64,000 bases of DNA, taken from positions 1 to 64,000 of the forward strand of contig JBKGHI010000019.1 in assembly GCA_046520405.1 (NCBI GenBank), in the 5' to 3' direction. Every line of letters begins with the position of its first letter. Position 1 is the first letter of the stretch. The notes under the pieces are model-generated. The model did no database searches. It was not told the DNA's origin and saw nothing but the letters and a program-made list of their open reading frames with translations. The stretch comes from Myxococcus sp046520405 (GTDB taxonomy: Bacteria > Myxococcota > Myxococcia > Myxococcales > Myxococcaceae). This document shows, in pieces, positions 53,499-62,683 of the stretch. Position numbers and translations under genes: made by a program.

Positions 53499-55085
53499 AT
53501 GCCCCCCGGCCCTGGATGTTATGGTGCGGCCTCGGCCTTCGTCCTTCCGCCGCTTCCCGCCATGCCTCAAGCCCCCTCGGACGTCTCCCAGGTCCTCCTC
53601 CCCTTCGGAGGGCTCGTCGGCAGGGAGGTGGACCTCGACGCGTTCCTCCAGACGCTGATGGACCGCATCGCCATCACCCTGCAAGCGGACCGCGGCACGC
53701 TCTGGCTGTTGGACCCGGCCCGCCGTGAGCTGTTCAGCCGCGCCGCGCACCTGCCCGAGGTGTCGCAGATTCGCGTCAAGCTGGGCCAGGGCGTCGCCGG
53801 CACCGTCGCCGAGGCGGGCCACGCCATCAACGTGCCGGACCCGCGCGGCGAGCAGCGCTTCTTCGCGGACATCGACCGGATGACGGGCTACCGCACCACC
53901 AGCCTGCTCGCGGTGCCCCTGCGGGACGGGGACGGCGCCCTCTATGGCGTGCTCCAGGTGCTCAACCGCCGCGGCGCGGACCGCTTCACCGACGAGGACA
54001 CGCAGCGGCTCACCGCCATCGCCTCGCAGGTGAGCACCGCTCTCCAGAGCACCAGCCTCTACCAGGAGCTCCAGCGCGCGAAGGACCAGCCCCAGGTGCC
54101 GGTGGGCTACTTCTTCAACCGCATCATCGGCGAATCCCCGCAGCTTCAGGCCATCTACCGCCTGGTGCGCAAGGCCGCGCCCACCGACGCGACGGTGCTG
54201 CTGCGCGGCGAGAGTGGCAGCGGCAAGGAGCTGTTCGCCCGCGCCGTCCATGTGAATGGCCCCCGCAGGGACCAGCCCTTCATCAAGGTGGACTGCGCGG
54301 CGCTACCGGCGACGCTCATCGAGAACGAGCTCTTCGGCCATGAGCGCGGCGCCTTCACCGGCGCGGACCACCGCGTGCCCGGCAAGTTCGAGGCGGCCAA
54401 CGGCGGCACGGTGTTCATCGACGAGATTGGCGAGCTACCCCTGCCCGTGCAGGGCAAGCTGCTGCGCGTCATCCAGGACCGTGAGTTCGAGCGCGTGGGC
54501 GGCACCCAGGCCGTGAAGGTGGACGTGCGCATCGTCGCCGCCACGCATCGGGACCTGGCCCGCATGGTGGCCGAGGGCCGCTTCCGCGAGGACCTCTACT
54601 ACCGCATCAAGGTCGTGGAGGTGGTGCTGCCGCCCCTGCGTGAGCGCGGCGCGGAGGACATCGAACGGCTCGCTCGCCACTTCGTCGCCGCCGTCGCACG
54701 GCGTCACCGGCTGACGGCGCCCCGGCTCAGCGCCGCCGCGCTGGAGCGACTCAAGCGCTACCGCTGGCCCGGCAACGTGCGCGAACTGGAGAACTGCATC
54801 GAGAGCGCCGTGGTGCTCTGCGAAGGGGAGATTCTGGAGGAGCACCTCCCCCTGCCGAACGTCGACCGGCCCGCGCCCACGCCCGCCTCCGTCGCCAGCG
54901 CCCCGGACGCGAGCGCGCCGATGGACTCCGGCCTCCTCCCGCTGGCAGAGGTGGAGCGGCGCCACATCCTGCGTGTACTGGACGCCGTGAAGGGCAACCG
55001 CACCGCCGCGGCCCGCGTGCTGGAGATTGGCCGCAACACGCTGGCGCGGAAGCTCAAGGAGTACGGCCTGGGCGACGAGCCCTGA
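53499..55085 (+). CDS. GAF-domain sigma-54-dependent transcriptional activator
   Basis: 528-aa enhancer-binding protein. A GAF sensor (about residues 50-195) is followed by the AAA+ domain with Walker A GESGSGKE, the sigma-54 contact loop GAFTGA and arginine-rich FREDLYYRIK. A Fis-type helix-turn-helix (GNRTAAARVLEIGRNTLARKL) is at the C terminus. There is no receiver domain, so the input is probably a small ligand sensed by the GAF domain. An ATG at 53562 is an equally plausible start. The sigma-54 promoter at 52579 is a likely target; control of the divergent ta operon is possible but unproven. Confidence 0.92.
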   Translation: MPPGPGCYGAASAFVLPPLPAMPQAPSDVSQVLLPFGGLVGREVDLDAFLQTLMDRIAITLQADRGTLWLLDPARRELFSRAAHLPEVSQIRVKLGQGVAGTVAEAGHAINVPDPRGEQRFFADIDRMTGYRTTSLLAVPLRDGDGALYGVLQVLNRRGADRFTDEDTQRLTAIASQVSTALQSTSLYQELQRAKDQPQVPVGYFFNRIIGESPQLQAIYRLVRKAAPTDATVLLRGESGSGKELFARAVHVNGPRRDQPFIKVDCAALPATLIENELFGHERGAFTGADHRVPGKFEAANGGTVFIDEIGELPLPVQGKLLRVIQDREFERVGGTQAVKVDVRIVAATHRDLARMVAEGRFREDLYYRIKVVEVVLPPLRERGAEDIERLARHFVAAVARRHRLTAPRLSAAALERLKRYRWPGNVRELENCIESAVVLCEGEILEEHLPLPNVDRPAPTPASVASAPDASAPMDSGLLPLAEVERRHILRVLDAVKGNRTAAARVLEIGRNTLARKLKEYGLGDEP

Positions 55086-55241
55086 CGCACCGCGGAGGGC
55101 TACTTCCACCCCTCCCTCCAGGGCACCTGTCCGCTGACCACCGGTCTTTTCGGCTATCCGACTTGTTCCGGGGTGAGCAACGGCATACGACGAGGAGACC
55201 TCCAGCCATCGGGCGGGAGGCTTCAGCTCAGGGGGATGCGC

Positions 55242-57608
55242 ATGAAAGTCGTCAACAAGCTGCTGGAGAAGCTTCCCGACGCCGTGGCGGGCAAGGTGCC
55301 CGACGTGAAGCTGCAGGACCAGGACATCAAGGTGTCCCTGGCCCAGGGGACCCTCACGGAGGAGAAGGTCCTTCCGCCCAAGCTGGCCATGCACGGCATC
55401 ACCCTCTCCTTCGAGGCCACGGGCGAGGCGTCCATCCGCAACTTCAACTCGCCCGGCGACGTGGATGAGAATGGCATCGTCGGCGAGCCGAGCCCCGAGG
55501 GCGCCGAGCCCGGGCCGCGGCCTCAGCTCCTCCTGGGCACCGACGTGGGCTGGATGCGCTACCAGGTGGCCGCGCGCGTGAAGGCCGCCGTGAGCACCAG
55601 CCTGTCCTTCCTCGCCTCGGAGCAGCAGACGGAGCTGTCCGTCACGCTCAGCGACTACCGCGCCCACCCGCTGGGGCAGAACATGCGCGAGGCCGTGCGC
55701 ACAGACCTGTCCGAGCTGCGCCTCATGCAGGCCACCGACCTGGCCAAGCTGGCGCCGGGGGACGCCGTGGCGTGGCAGGCCCGTGGCGCGCTCCAGGCGC
55801 GGTTGGACCTCAACTGGGCGGACGTCTTCCCCGCCAACCTCAGCCGCCTGGGCTTCCTGCGCGGCAACGAGCTGCTCTCGCTGAAGGTCAGCGCCAAGGC
55901 CAGCCTGTCCGCCCGGGTGTCCCTCACCGACGACTACCAGCTCAGCTTCTCCCGCACGCGTCCGGGCCGCATCCAGGTCGCCGTGCGGAAGGTGAAGTCC
56001 CACGAGCAGGCGCTGGCCGCCGGCCTGGGCATCACGGTGGAGCTGTTGGACCCGGCGGCCGTGAAGGCGCAGCTCGGGCAGCTCCTGGAGGCCCTGCTGG
56101 GGCCCGTCCTGCGCGAGCTCGTCAAGAAGGGCGCCACCGCGCTGGAGCTCATGGACGGCCTGGTGGACAAGGCCAGCAAGTCGAAGCTGGATGACACCCA
56201 GAAGAAGGTGCTGGGCCTGGTGCTGGAGCGGCTGGGCATCGACCCGCAACTGGCGGACCCGGCCAACCTTCCGCAGGCCTGGGCCGACTTCAAGGCCCGC
56301 GTCGCCGAGTCGCTGGAGAACGCCGTCCGCTCGCACATCGCCGAGGGCTTCCAGTACGAATACCTGCGCCTGGCGGAGGCCTCCACGCTGCTGGAGGTCG
56401 TCGTGGAGGACGTCACCGCGATGCGCTTCCACGAGTCCCTGCTCAAGGGCAACCTGGTGGAGCTGCTCAAGTGGATGAAGGGCCTCCCCGCCCAGCAGCG
56501 CGAGTTCGAGCTGCGCAACTACCTGCACGCCACCACGCTCACGCGCCAGCAGGCCTACGGCTTCTCCCTGGGACTGGGCTCGTTCGAGCTGCTCAAGGCG
56601 CAGAACGTCCGCAAGCAGTCCTGGGTGGTGCAGGAGAACTTCCAGGGCGCCCGGCGCATGGCGTTCCTGGGACGCCGGGGCTACGAGGACAAGCTGCTGG
56701 GCACGCGCGGCCAGTGGGTGGTGGACCTGAAGGCGGACATGACGCGCTTCGCCCCCACGCCCGTGGCCACCGACTTCGGCTACGGCCTGCACCTGATGTT
56801 GTGGGGCCGGCAGAAGAAGCTGTCGCGCAAGGACCTGCAACAGGCGGTGGATGACGCCGTCGTCTGGGGCGTGCTGGACGCGAAGGACGCGGCCTCCGTC
56901 ATCACCGTCATGCAGGAGGACGTGGGCAAGCACCCCATCGAGACGCGGCTGGAGCTGAAGATGGCGGACGACTCGTTCCGCGCCCTGGTGCCCCGCATCC
57001 AGGCGCTCGACCTGCCGCGCTTCTCACGCGCCCTGGCCCGCGCGCTGCCCTGGAGCGAGCAGCTCCCCCGCGCCTCCGCCGAGTTCCGGCGCGCCGTCTA
57101 CGCCCCCATCTGGGAGGCCTACCTCCGCGAGGTGCAGGAGCAAGGCAGCCTCATGCTGAACGACCTGTCGCCTGCCCGCGCCGCGCAGATCGCCAAGTGG
57201 TACTTCCAGAAGGACCCCACGGTGAGAGACCTGGGCAAGGACCTGCAGCTCATCGAAAGCGAGTGGCGCCCGGGCGGCGGCAACTTCAGCTTCGCGGAGG
57301 TCATCTCCAAGAACCCCAACACGCTCATGCGGTGCCGGAACTTCGTGAGCGGCATGGTGCGCCTGCGCCGCGCCATTGACGAGCGCAAGGCCCCGGACGA
57401 GCTGCGCACCGTGTTCGGCGAGCTGGAGGGCATGTGGACCACCGGCTTCCACCTGCGGGCCGCGGGCGCCCTGCTCACGGACCTGGCGCAGTCCACGCCG
57501 CTGGGGCTCGCGGGCGTGGAGCGGACGCTCACGGTGCGGGTGGCGGACAGCGAGGAGCAGCTCGTGTTCTCCACCACGCGCGGCACCGGCAACACGACGG
57601 CCGGCTGA
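55242..57608 (+). CDS. Large protein of unknown function
   Basis: 788-aa protein I do not recognise. It is soluble-looking, without signal peptide or clear membrane segments, rich in Leu/Ala/Arg and charged helices, with repeated LLEKL or LLKxLxG-like stretches. It starts MKVVNKLLEKLPDAVAGKVPDVKLQDQDIKV. ATG 55242 has GGGGG six bases upstream; the frame is open to a GTG at 55173. It lies 156 bp after the sigma-54 activator gene in the same direction and ends before a hairpin shared with the convergent gene. It is probably a myxobacteria-restricted protein. Confidence 0.75.
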   Translation: MKVVNKLLEKLPDAVAGKVPDVKLQDQDIKVSLAQGTLTEEKVLPPKLAMHGITLSFEATGEASIRNFNSPGDVDENGIVGEPSPEGAEPGPRPQLLLGTDVGWMRYQVAARVKAAVSTSLSFLASEQQTELSVTLSDYRAHPLGQNMREAVRTDLSELRLMQATDLAKLAPGDAVAWQARGALQARLDLNWADVFPANLSRLGFLRGNELLSLKVSAKASLSARVSLTDDYQLSFSRTRPGRIQVAVRKVKSHEQALAAGLGITVELLDPAAVKAQLGQLLEALLGPVLRELVKKGATALELMDGLVDKASKSKLDDTQKKVLGLVLERLGIDPQLADPANLPQAWADFKARVAESLENAVRSHIAEGFQYEYLRLAEASTLLEVVVEDVTAMRFHESLLKGNLVELLKWMKGLPAQQREFELRNYLHATTLTRQQAYGFSLGLGSFELLKAQNVRKQSWVVQENFQGARRMAFLGRRGYEDKLLGTRGQWVVDLKADMTRFAPTPVATDFGYGLHLMLWGRQKKLSRKDLQQAVDDAVVWGVLDAKDAASVITVMQEDVGKHPIETRLELKMADDSFRALVPRIQALDLPRFSRALARALPWSEQLPRASAEFRRAVYAPIWEAYLREVQEQGSLMLNDLSPARAAQIAKWYFQKDPTVRDLGKDLQLIESEWRPGGGNFSFAEVISKNPNTLMRCRNFVSGMVRLRRAIDERKAPDELRTVFGELEGMWTTGFHLRAAGALLTDLAQSTPLGLAGVERTLTVRVADSEEQLVFSTTRGTGNTTAG

Positions 57609-57622
57609 GCGGAGCCCTTCAC

Positions 57623-57650
57623 GCGGTCCGGGCGTCCGTGCCCGGGCCGC
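57623..57650. terminator. Bidirectional terminator-like hairpin
   Basis: An 11-bp GC-rich stem (57623-57633 with 57640-57650, one G-U wobble) and a 6-nt loop sit between the convergent stops at 57608 and 57655. There is no U tract, as is common in high-GC genomes. Confidence 0.6.
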
Positions 57651-57654
57651 GCGC

Positions 57655-58617
57655 TCACAGCGACCGGGACAGGACGACGGCCGCGGCCATGGACAGCACA
57701 CCGGCCGCCGCGAAGTGCCGCCAGGCCCGCCGGGCCAACGACCCGCTGGTGGCCGGTGCCTGTGGGCCCAGCACCACCAGCGCGGGGCCTCCCTCCCGGC
57801 CCGCCAGGACATAGCTGCCTTCGGCCGGACCACGGCGCAGCTCCCCCACCACGAGACAGGACTCGCCCACCGTGCCCACGCGCTCCCAGGACAGGGCCTC
57901 CGGCTCCGCGCCAGTCGTGGAAGGAACGCTCATTCCACCCGCGGGCGAAGCCGCCGCTTCGGGCACCTCCAGGTGCGCCGTCTGGTACCAGGACGCGGGC
58001 ACCGTCCCGGGCAGCGCCTTGCACCGGCGGACCTCCACCGGGGCCATCAGCGACGCGGGAGAAAAGGTCACGGAGGCCCGGACGCGCTGGCCGCGCAGCG
58101 CCAGCACCGGGGCATACGCGCGCTCACGCGACAGCAGCGCCCCGCGCCGGCCATCCGCCGCCACCTCGCGCACCTCCGCGTCGAAGAACACGCAGGGAAC
58201 GCCCCCGGGCGACGTCAGCGACGCCTCCGCATCCAACACGCCGTGGTAGACGCCCCAGCCCGGAGCCTGGCCAGCCCGCAGGGCCGCCACGGCTTCATCC
58301 AGCGGCACCGGCGCGGAACCCCGCAGCACGTTGGCCCGCGACCGGGCCCAGGCACCCCGCAGCGCCAGCCCCGCGGCCAGCACCAGCAGGACGGAGCCCA
58401 GGGCCTTCACGACGGTTTCGGAGGCCAGCACCGCCCCGGCGCCCCGCACGTGCTCCAGCACGAGCAGCGACACCACCGCCAGGGCGCCAAACCAGAGCAG
58501 GGGCACGCGGTAGGGCCGGGCGGACACGTCCTTGCGCCCGAACGCGAACGCCGCCACCAGCAGCCCCAACAGGCACGCCGCGTAGAGCGGCGCCAGTGCC
58601 ATCCGCCACAGCTCCAT
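57655..58617 (-). CDS. Membrane protein with possible GIDE-like domain
   Basis: 320-aa protein with three hydrophobic N-terminal segments (about residues 5-90), a soluble middle (about 100-290) and a C-terminal hydrophobic segment (AAGVLSMAAAVVL). The middle part (PVPLDEAVAALRAG...GVPCVFFDAEVRE) resembles bacterial GIDE/E3-ligase-like membrane proteins, but I give that weakly. GGGGGA precedes the ATG. A hairpin separates it from the upstream kinase gene, so it may have its own promoter. Confidence 0.75.
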   Translation of the reverse strand: MELWRMALAPLYAACLLGLLVAAFAFGRKDVSARPYRVPLLWFGALAVVSLLVLEHVRGAGAVLASETVVKALGSVLLVLAAGLALRGAWARSRANVLRGSAPVPLDEAVAALRAGQAPGWGVYHGVLDAEASLTSPGGVPCVFFDAEVREVAADGRRGALLSRERAYAPVLALRGQRVRASVTFSPASLMAPVEVRRCKALPGTVPASWYQTAHLEVPEAAASPAGGMSVPSTTGAEPEALSWERVGTVGESCLVVGELRRGPAEGSYVLAGREGGPALVVLGPQAPATSGSLARRAWRHFAAAGVLSMAAAVVLSRSL

Positions 58618-58635
58618 CCCATCCCCCGCGAAGGC

Positions 58636-58669
58636 TCGGCCGGGGCTCCGACATGACGGAGCCCGCCGA
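58636..58669 (-). terminator. Hairpin terminator after the kinase gene
   Basis: TCGGC-cg-GGGCTCCG (58636-58650) pairs with CGGAGCCC-GCCGA (58657-58669) around a 6-nt loop, with a 2-nt bulge. It lies 54 bp past the kinase stop. Confidence 0.55.
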
Positions 58670-58722
58670 AGGCAAGGTGGGGATGGCCGGGCGTCCGCGC
58701 AAGCCTCCGCCCGCCGCCCGAC

Positions 58723-60915
58723 TCAGTCGGGACCGGCGGCGACGCGGCGGACGGGCCGGGGCATCAGGTGCCCCCGGACCTTCAAGTCATCGAACGAGCA
58801 GGACAGGTTCCGGCAGCCCAGGGCCACCTTCGCCACGTGGTCCTCGAGCCCCACCAGCAGCTTGCGGGCGAAGCGCTCGTTGTTGAGGAACGCCTCCACC
58901 AGCACGCCCGAGGCGTTCCGCCGGAGCTGGAGCCGCACCTGGTAGGGGCCGTGGGCCGGCAGCGGCATCTCGTCCTCGACGAGCGCCTCCGTGTCCTGGG
59001 CGCTGTTGCCCACCACCTCGCGCCCGTCCGGCGTGAAGTAGCGCCAGGCCAGCCGCATGCCCACGTCCGGAATGGCGAACGCGGAGATCTGCGTGTCCTT
59101 GATGCGGAACGCCAGCTCTCCGTAGTGCTGCGCATCCGCCTCCTGGGTGTACTCCTTCCCCAGCGGCGACACGTCCATCAGCACCTCGGCCGTGAACTCG
59201 TTGGACGAGAAGTAGCGCTGCGCGATGTACGCGCGCGGAATCAGGCGCCGCCCGTTGGTCTCCTTGCCCGCCTGCACCACCTGGAGCTCCCCATCCACCA
59301 GCCGCCAGTCGCCGCTGTGGACGTTGACCTCCTCCTCACCCTCGTTGAAGCCCAGCTCCAGGCGCGAGGTCCCTCCGGGCCTGGCGGGCGCCACCATGGA
59401 CATGGACGCGAACACCTCACCGTAGGTGTTCGGCGGCAGGATCGCGGGCTTGGGAGGACTCGGGGGGAACACCGGGGACCCTGGCCCCACGAAGCCCCGG
59501 ACCGCGAGGCCCAGCAGCGCGAGCCCGCCCACCACCGACAGGCCGCTGCGCACGCGGCGCCACCCCGAGCGGAACTGCCGCACCAACGCGCTCTGCCTCG
59601 CCGGCCGCGCGACCGCGGGCACTAGGCGCCCGTCCAGGTCGCTCTGCGCCAGGCGCGGCCCGGAGCTGGTGGCGATCATCGCCTCCAGCGCGGCGCACAG
59701 GTCCGCGGCCTTCTCGTAGCGCGCGTGAGGGTCCTGCTCCAGCAGGCGATCCACCACGGGATCCACCCGGGCATCCAACCCCGGCACCTTCGCGGAGGGC
59801 AGCTTGAAGCGGCCCAGCGGCAGCTCCCCGGTGAGCACCTCGTAGAGGATGACGCCCAGCGAGAAGAGGTCCGCGCGCCCGTCCACGTTCTTCGCGTCAC
59901 GGCGCTGCTCGGGGGCCATGTAGTTCAGCGTGCCCATGGCCACCGACGTCGCGGTGAGCTGCAGGCGCGAGTCCGGCGCGCGGATGCCCGCCAGCCCGAA
60001 GTCCGCCACCTTCACGTTCCCCCGCCCGTCCAGCAGGATGTTCTCCGGCTTCAGGTCGCGGTGGATGATGCCCTTGTCGTGCGCGCACTCGATGGCGCGC
60101 GCCACCGACAGGATGAGCTTGAGGCCCTTCTCCAGCGACAGCCCGGCCGACATCGCCTCGCGCAGCGAGCGGCCTTCCACGTACTCCATGACGAAGTAGT
60201 AGTTCTCGCCCGCCACGCCCCGGTCGATGATCTGGATGATGTTGGGGTGGTTGAGCGCCGCCAGCGCCGTGGCTTCCTTCTCGAAGCGCGTGACGAACTC
60301 CGGGTCCTTCGCCAGCCGCGGCGGCAACAGCTTCACCGCCACGGTGCGGCCCAGCGACTGCTGCCGCGCCAGCCACACCTCGCCCATGCCCCCGCGCCCG
60401 AGCATCTCCATCAGCTCGAAGCCCGGCAGGTCCACCTTGCCGGCCCCCACGAAGGTGCTGTCCTCCTGCTGCCCGTGCAGGTCGGAGCGCGCGCTGCCCA
60501 GGCCCGTCTTCGCGGACGAGCGCACCAGCGTCGGCTCCTGCGGCGCGTCCGAATCCCCCACGCCGGAGGAGAAGGCCACGCCGCTGGCCGGCGCCGCCAC
60601 GCCCGGCAGCCCGTTCACCTCGCCGCCGGGCCGCGCGGGCTCCGGGGCGCGTGAGAGGGAGATTTCAATACCTGGATCCGGATCCGCGTGCGGCACCGCC
60701 GTCACCACGCCGGACGTGCCGTTGGTGGGCGTGCGGCGCTCCGTGATGCCGCTGGCCGTGGGAGGCATCGTGTTGCGCGCCAGTTCGGCGGACACGTCAC
60801 CCCGGCGGGCCTCGAAGCGGATGCCGCAACGGCACTGGACACGCTGGCCGCTCACATAGACGCGGATGTCGTGTTGATGGCCGCAGTTGGGGCAGGCCTG
60901 CGTCGTCGAGGTCAT
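58723..60915 (-). CDS. Serine/threonine protein kinase, membrane-anchored, with extracytoplasmic domain
   Basis: 730-aa Hanks-type kinase. It begins with a zinc-ribbon (Cys8, Cys11, Cys28, Cys30) and a low-complexity linker. The kinase domain (about residues 165-430) has GRGGMGEV, VAVKLL, HRDLKPEN, DFGLA and APEQ, all catalytic residues present. One transmembrane segment (GLALLGLAVRGFV) precedes a C-terminal domain of about 200 residues resembling the beta-sandwich DUF1080/LamG group. ATG 60915 overlaps the cyclase stop as ATGA, so the two are translationally coupled. The C-terminal domain may sense an envelope ligand. Confidence 0.9.
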   Translation of the reverse strand: MTSTTQACPNCGHQHDIRVYVSGQRVQCRCGIRFEARRGDVSAELARNTMPPTASGITERRTPTNGTSGVVTAVPHADPDPGIEISLSRAPEPARPGGEVNGLPGVAAPASGVAFSSGVGDSDAPQEPTLVRSSAKTGLGSARSDLHGQQEDSTFVGAGKVDLPGFELMEMLGRGGMGEVWLARQQSLGRTVAVKLLPPRLAKDPEFVTRFEKEATALAALNHPNIIQIIDRGVAGENYYFVMEYVEGRSLREAMSAGLSLEKGLKLILSVARAIECAHDKGIIHRDLKPENILLDGRGNVKVADFGLAGIRAPDSRLQLTATSVAMGTLNYMAPEQRRDAKNVDGRADLFSLGVILYEVLTGELPLGRFKLPSAKVPGLDARVDPVVDRLLEQDPHARYEKAADLCAALEAMIATSSGPRLAQSDLDGRLVPAVARPARQSALVRQFRSGWRRVRSGLSVVGGLALLGLAVRGFVGPGSPVFPPSPPKPAILPPNTYGEVFASMSMVAPARPGGTSRLELGFNEGEEEVNVHSGDWRLVDGELQVVQAGKETNGRRLIPRAYIAQRYFSSNEFTAEVLMDVSPLGKEYTQEADAQHYGELAFRIKDTQISAFAIPDVGMRLAWRYFTPDGREVVGNSAQDTEALVEDEMPLPAHGPYQVRLQLRRNASGVLVEAFLNNERFARKLLVGLEDHVAKVALGCRNLSCSFDDLKVRGHLMPRPVRRVAAGPD

Positions 60916-62576
60916 ACGCGGCGCGAGGAAGAAGCGGCGGTGGTGTATTCCAGCCCGTGGACGCGGTAGGTCGGCACGGCCTTCTCCTTGCCCTTCACCT
61001 GGAGGGCCGGCAGCCCCTCCACGTCGAAGCCGGCGCCCGCCCTGCGCACCGTGGTCTCGGAGGCCAGCACCTCGCCGCTCTTCGCCATGCCACACAGACG
61101 CGAGGCCGTGTTCACCGTGTCGCCAATGGCGGTGAACTCGTGGCGCTCCGCGCTGCCCATGTAGCCGACAACGGCCTGACCGGTGTTCACCCCGATGCCG
61201 ACTTCAATGGGCTGCTTCCCATCCGCCACGCGGCGGCGGTTCAGCTCATGGACGGCGTCCTGCATCTCCAAGGCGGCCCGCAGCGCGCGAGCGGCGTCGT
61301 CCGGGTGCGACAGCGGCGGCCCCCACACGGCCATGACGCAATCACCAATGAACTTGTCCAGGTTGCCCTCGTGGCGGAACACCACCCCGGCCATGGCGGT
61401 GAAGAATGCGTTGAGCATGTCTACCACCTCTTGCGGAGAATCGTTCTCCGAGATGGTGGTGAACCCGCGGATATCCGCGAAGAGGCAGCTCACCTCCGCC
61501 AGGCGGCTCTGCGCCAGGTCTTCCGTCTCGCCGGCGATCACCGCGTCGGCGACGGCCTTGGACAGGAAGCGGCTGAGCTCCGCGCGCGTGACGGCCTCGG
61601 CCTGGATCTGCTCGGCCAGGGCCGCGTTCTCCAGCGCGATGCTGGCCTGGGAGGCGATGCCGGAGAGGATGGTCAGGTCCTTCTCCGAGAAGGCGTTGAT
61701 CTGCTGCCGGCTGTCCAGGAAGAGCACCGCCTGGATCTTCCCGTTGACCTTCAGCGGCACCGCCATGGCGGACCGGATGCCCTGCGCCACGATGCTCTCC
61801 GCGGCGGAGAAGCGCTCGTCGATGATGGCGTCCGCCGTCAGCACCGCCTTGCCCGTCTCCACCACCCGCTTGAGCACGGTGTCGGACAGCATGACGTTGA
61901 CGGCCTTGTCGGAGCGGTGGTGCACCGCCGACGGGATGAACTCGCCGTCCGCGGCCACCTTCAGGATGACGCCGTGGTCCGCGGCCAGGAGCTGGAAGGC
62001 CACCTTGAGGATCTGATCGAACAGCCCCGTCTGGCTGCCCTGCAGGCTCACCTGGCGGTGGAACTCGTGGGCGATGCGCAGCTTCTCGTAGTCGCGGCGC
62101 AGGGCCTCCACGTCCGACACCTGCTCGGCGGGCCGGAAGTTCTGCGGCACCTGGTCCATCTGCGCCAGGAAGGCCGGCATGGAGATGGACTGCGCCACCA
62201 CCGTCACGCCCGGCGCGGTGGGCGCGTTGGCCTGGGACGCCGGCTCGCCGCTGTGGAAGATGAGCCGCGAGGCGCCCAGGGAGATTTCATCCCCGTCGCG
62301 AAGCTTGAGCTCCTTCACCCGGCGGCCATTCACGAAGGTGCCGTTGGAGGAGCCCAGGTCCTTGAGGATGAAGTCCTTGCCCACGCGTTCGATGACCGCG
62401 TGTTCCTTGGACACCTCCCGGTCCACCAGCCGCAGCGTGTTGGACGGATGCCGCCCCAGGGACGTCGCGGGCCCCAGCGGAAACTCTCCGAGCGTGCCAT
62501 CCGCGAAGCGCCCTGTCAGACGGGGGCCGCGAATCTGCCCGGGTTTGGGAGCGAATGGGACGGGGGACTGGCTCAC
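60912..62576 (-). CDS. FHA-GAF class III adenylate/guanylate cyclase
   Basis: 554-aa signalling enzyme. The FHA domain (GRHPSN, SKEHA, DLGSSNGTFVNG) binds phosphothreonine, a GAF domain occupies the middle (about residues 165-330), and a class III cyclase domain is at the end. Cyclase motifs are FADIRGFT and GDCVMAVWG (metal-binding aspartates), DKF (purine-binding lysine) and AIGDTVNTASR, consistent with ATP as substrate. GTG 62576 has GAGGA about 7 bases upstream; the frame is open to a GTG at 62645. Coupling to a Ser/Thr kinase gene suggests the kinase phosphorylates a partner read by the FHA domain. Confidence 0.9.
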   Translation of the reverse strand: MSQSPVPFAPKPGQIRGPRLTGRFADGTLGEFPLGPATSLGRHPSNTLRLVDREVSKEHAVIERVGKDFILKDLGSSNGTFVNGRRVKELKLRDGDEISLGASRLIFHSGEPASQANAPTAPGVTVVAQSISMPAFLAQMDQVPQNFRPAEQVSDVEALRRDYEKLRIAHEFHRQVSLQGSQTGLFDQILKVAFQLLAADHGVILKVAADGEFIPSAVHHRSDKAVNVMLSDTVLKRVVETGKAVLTADAIIDERFSAAESIVAQGIRSAMAVPLKVNGKIQAVLFLDSRQQINAFSEKDLTILSGIASQASIALENAALAEQIQAEAVTRAELSRFLSKAVADAVIAGETEDLAQSRLAEVSCLFADIRGFTTISENDSPQEVVDMLNAFFTAMAGVVFRHEGNLDKFIGDCVMAVWGPPLSHPDDAARALRAALEMQDAVHELNRRRVADGKQPIEVGIGVNTGQAVVGYMGSAERHEFTAIGDTVNTASRLCGMAKSGEVLASETTVRRAGAGFDVEGLPALQVKGKEKAVPTYRVHGLEYTTAASSSRRV

Positions 62577-62683
62577 GCGGAAATCCTCACCGGCCCGGAC
62601 ACTACCAGAGGCCATCGGCACCGGGGAACGCTCGGAAATCACCACTGCACGTCTGCTCAGTAACCGCTTGGAAGGACGGCGCC

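Noticed and set aside
55121..55137. GGGCACCTGTCCGCT as a sigma-54 promoter before the unknown gene
   Set aside because: GG-to-GC spacing is one base short.
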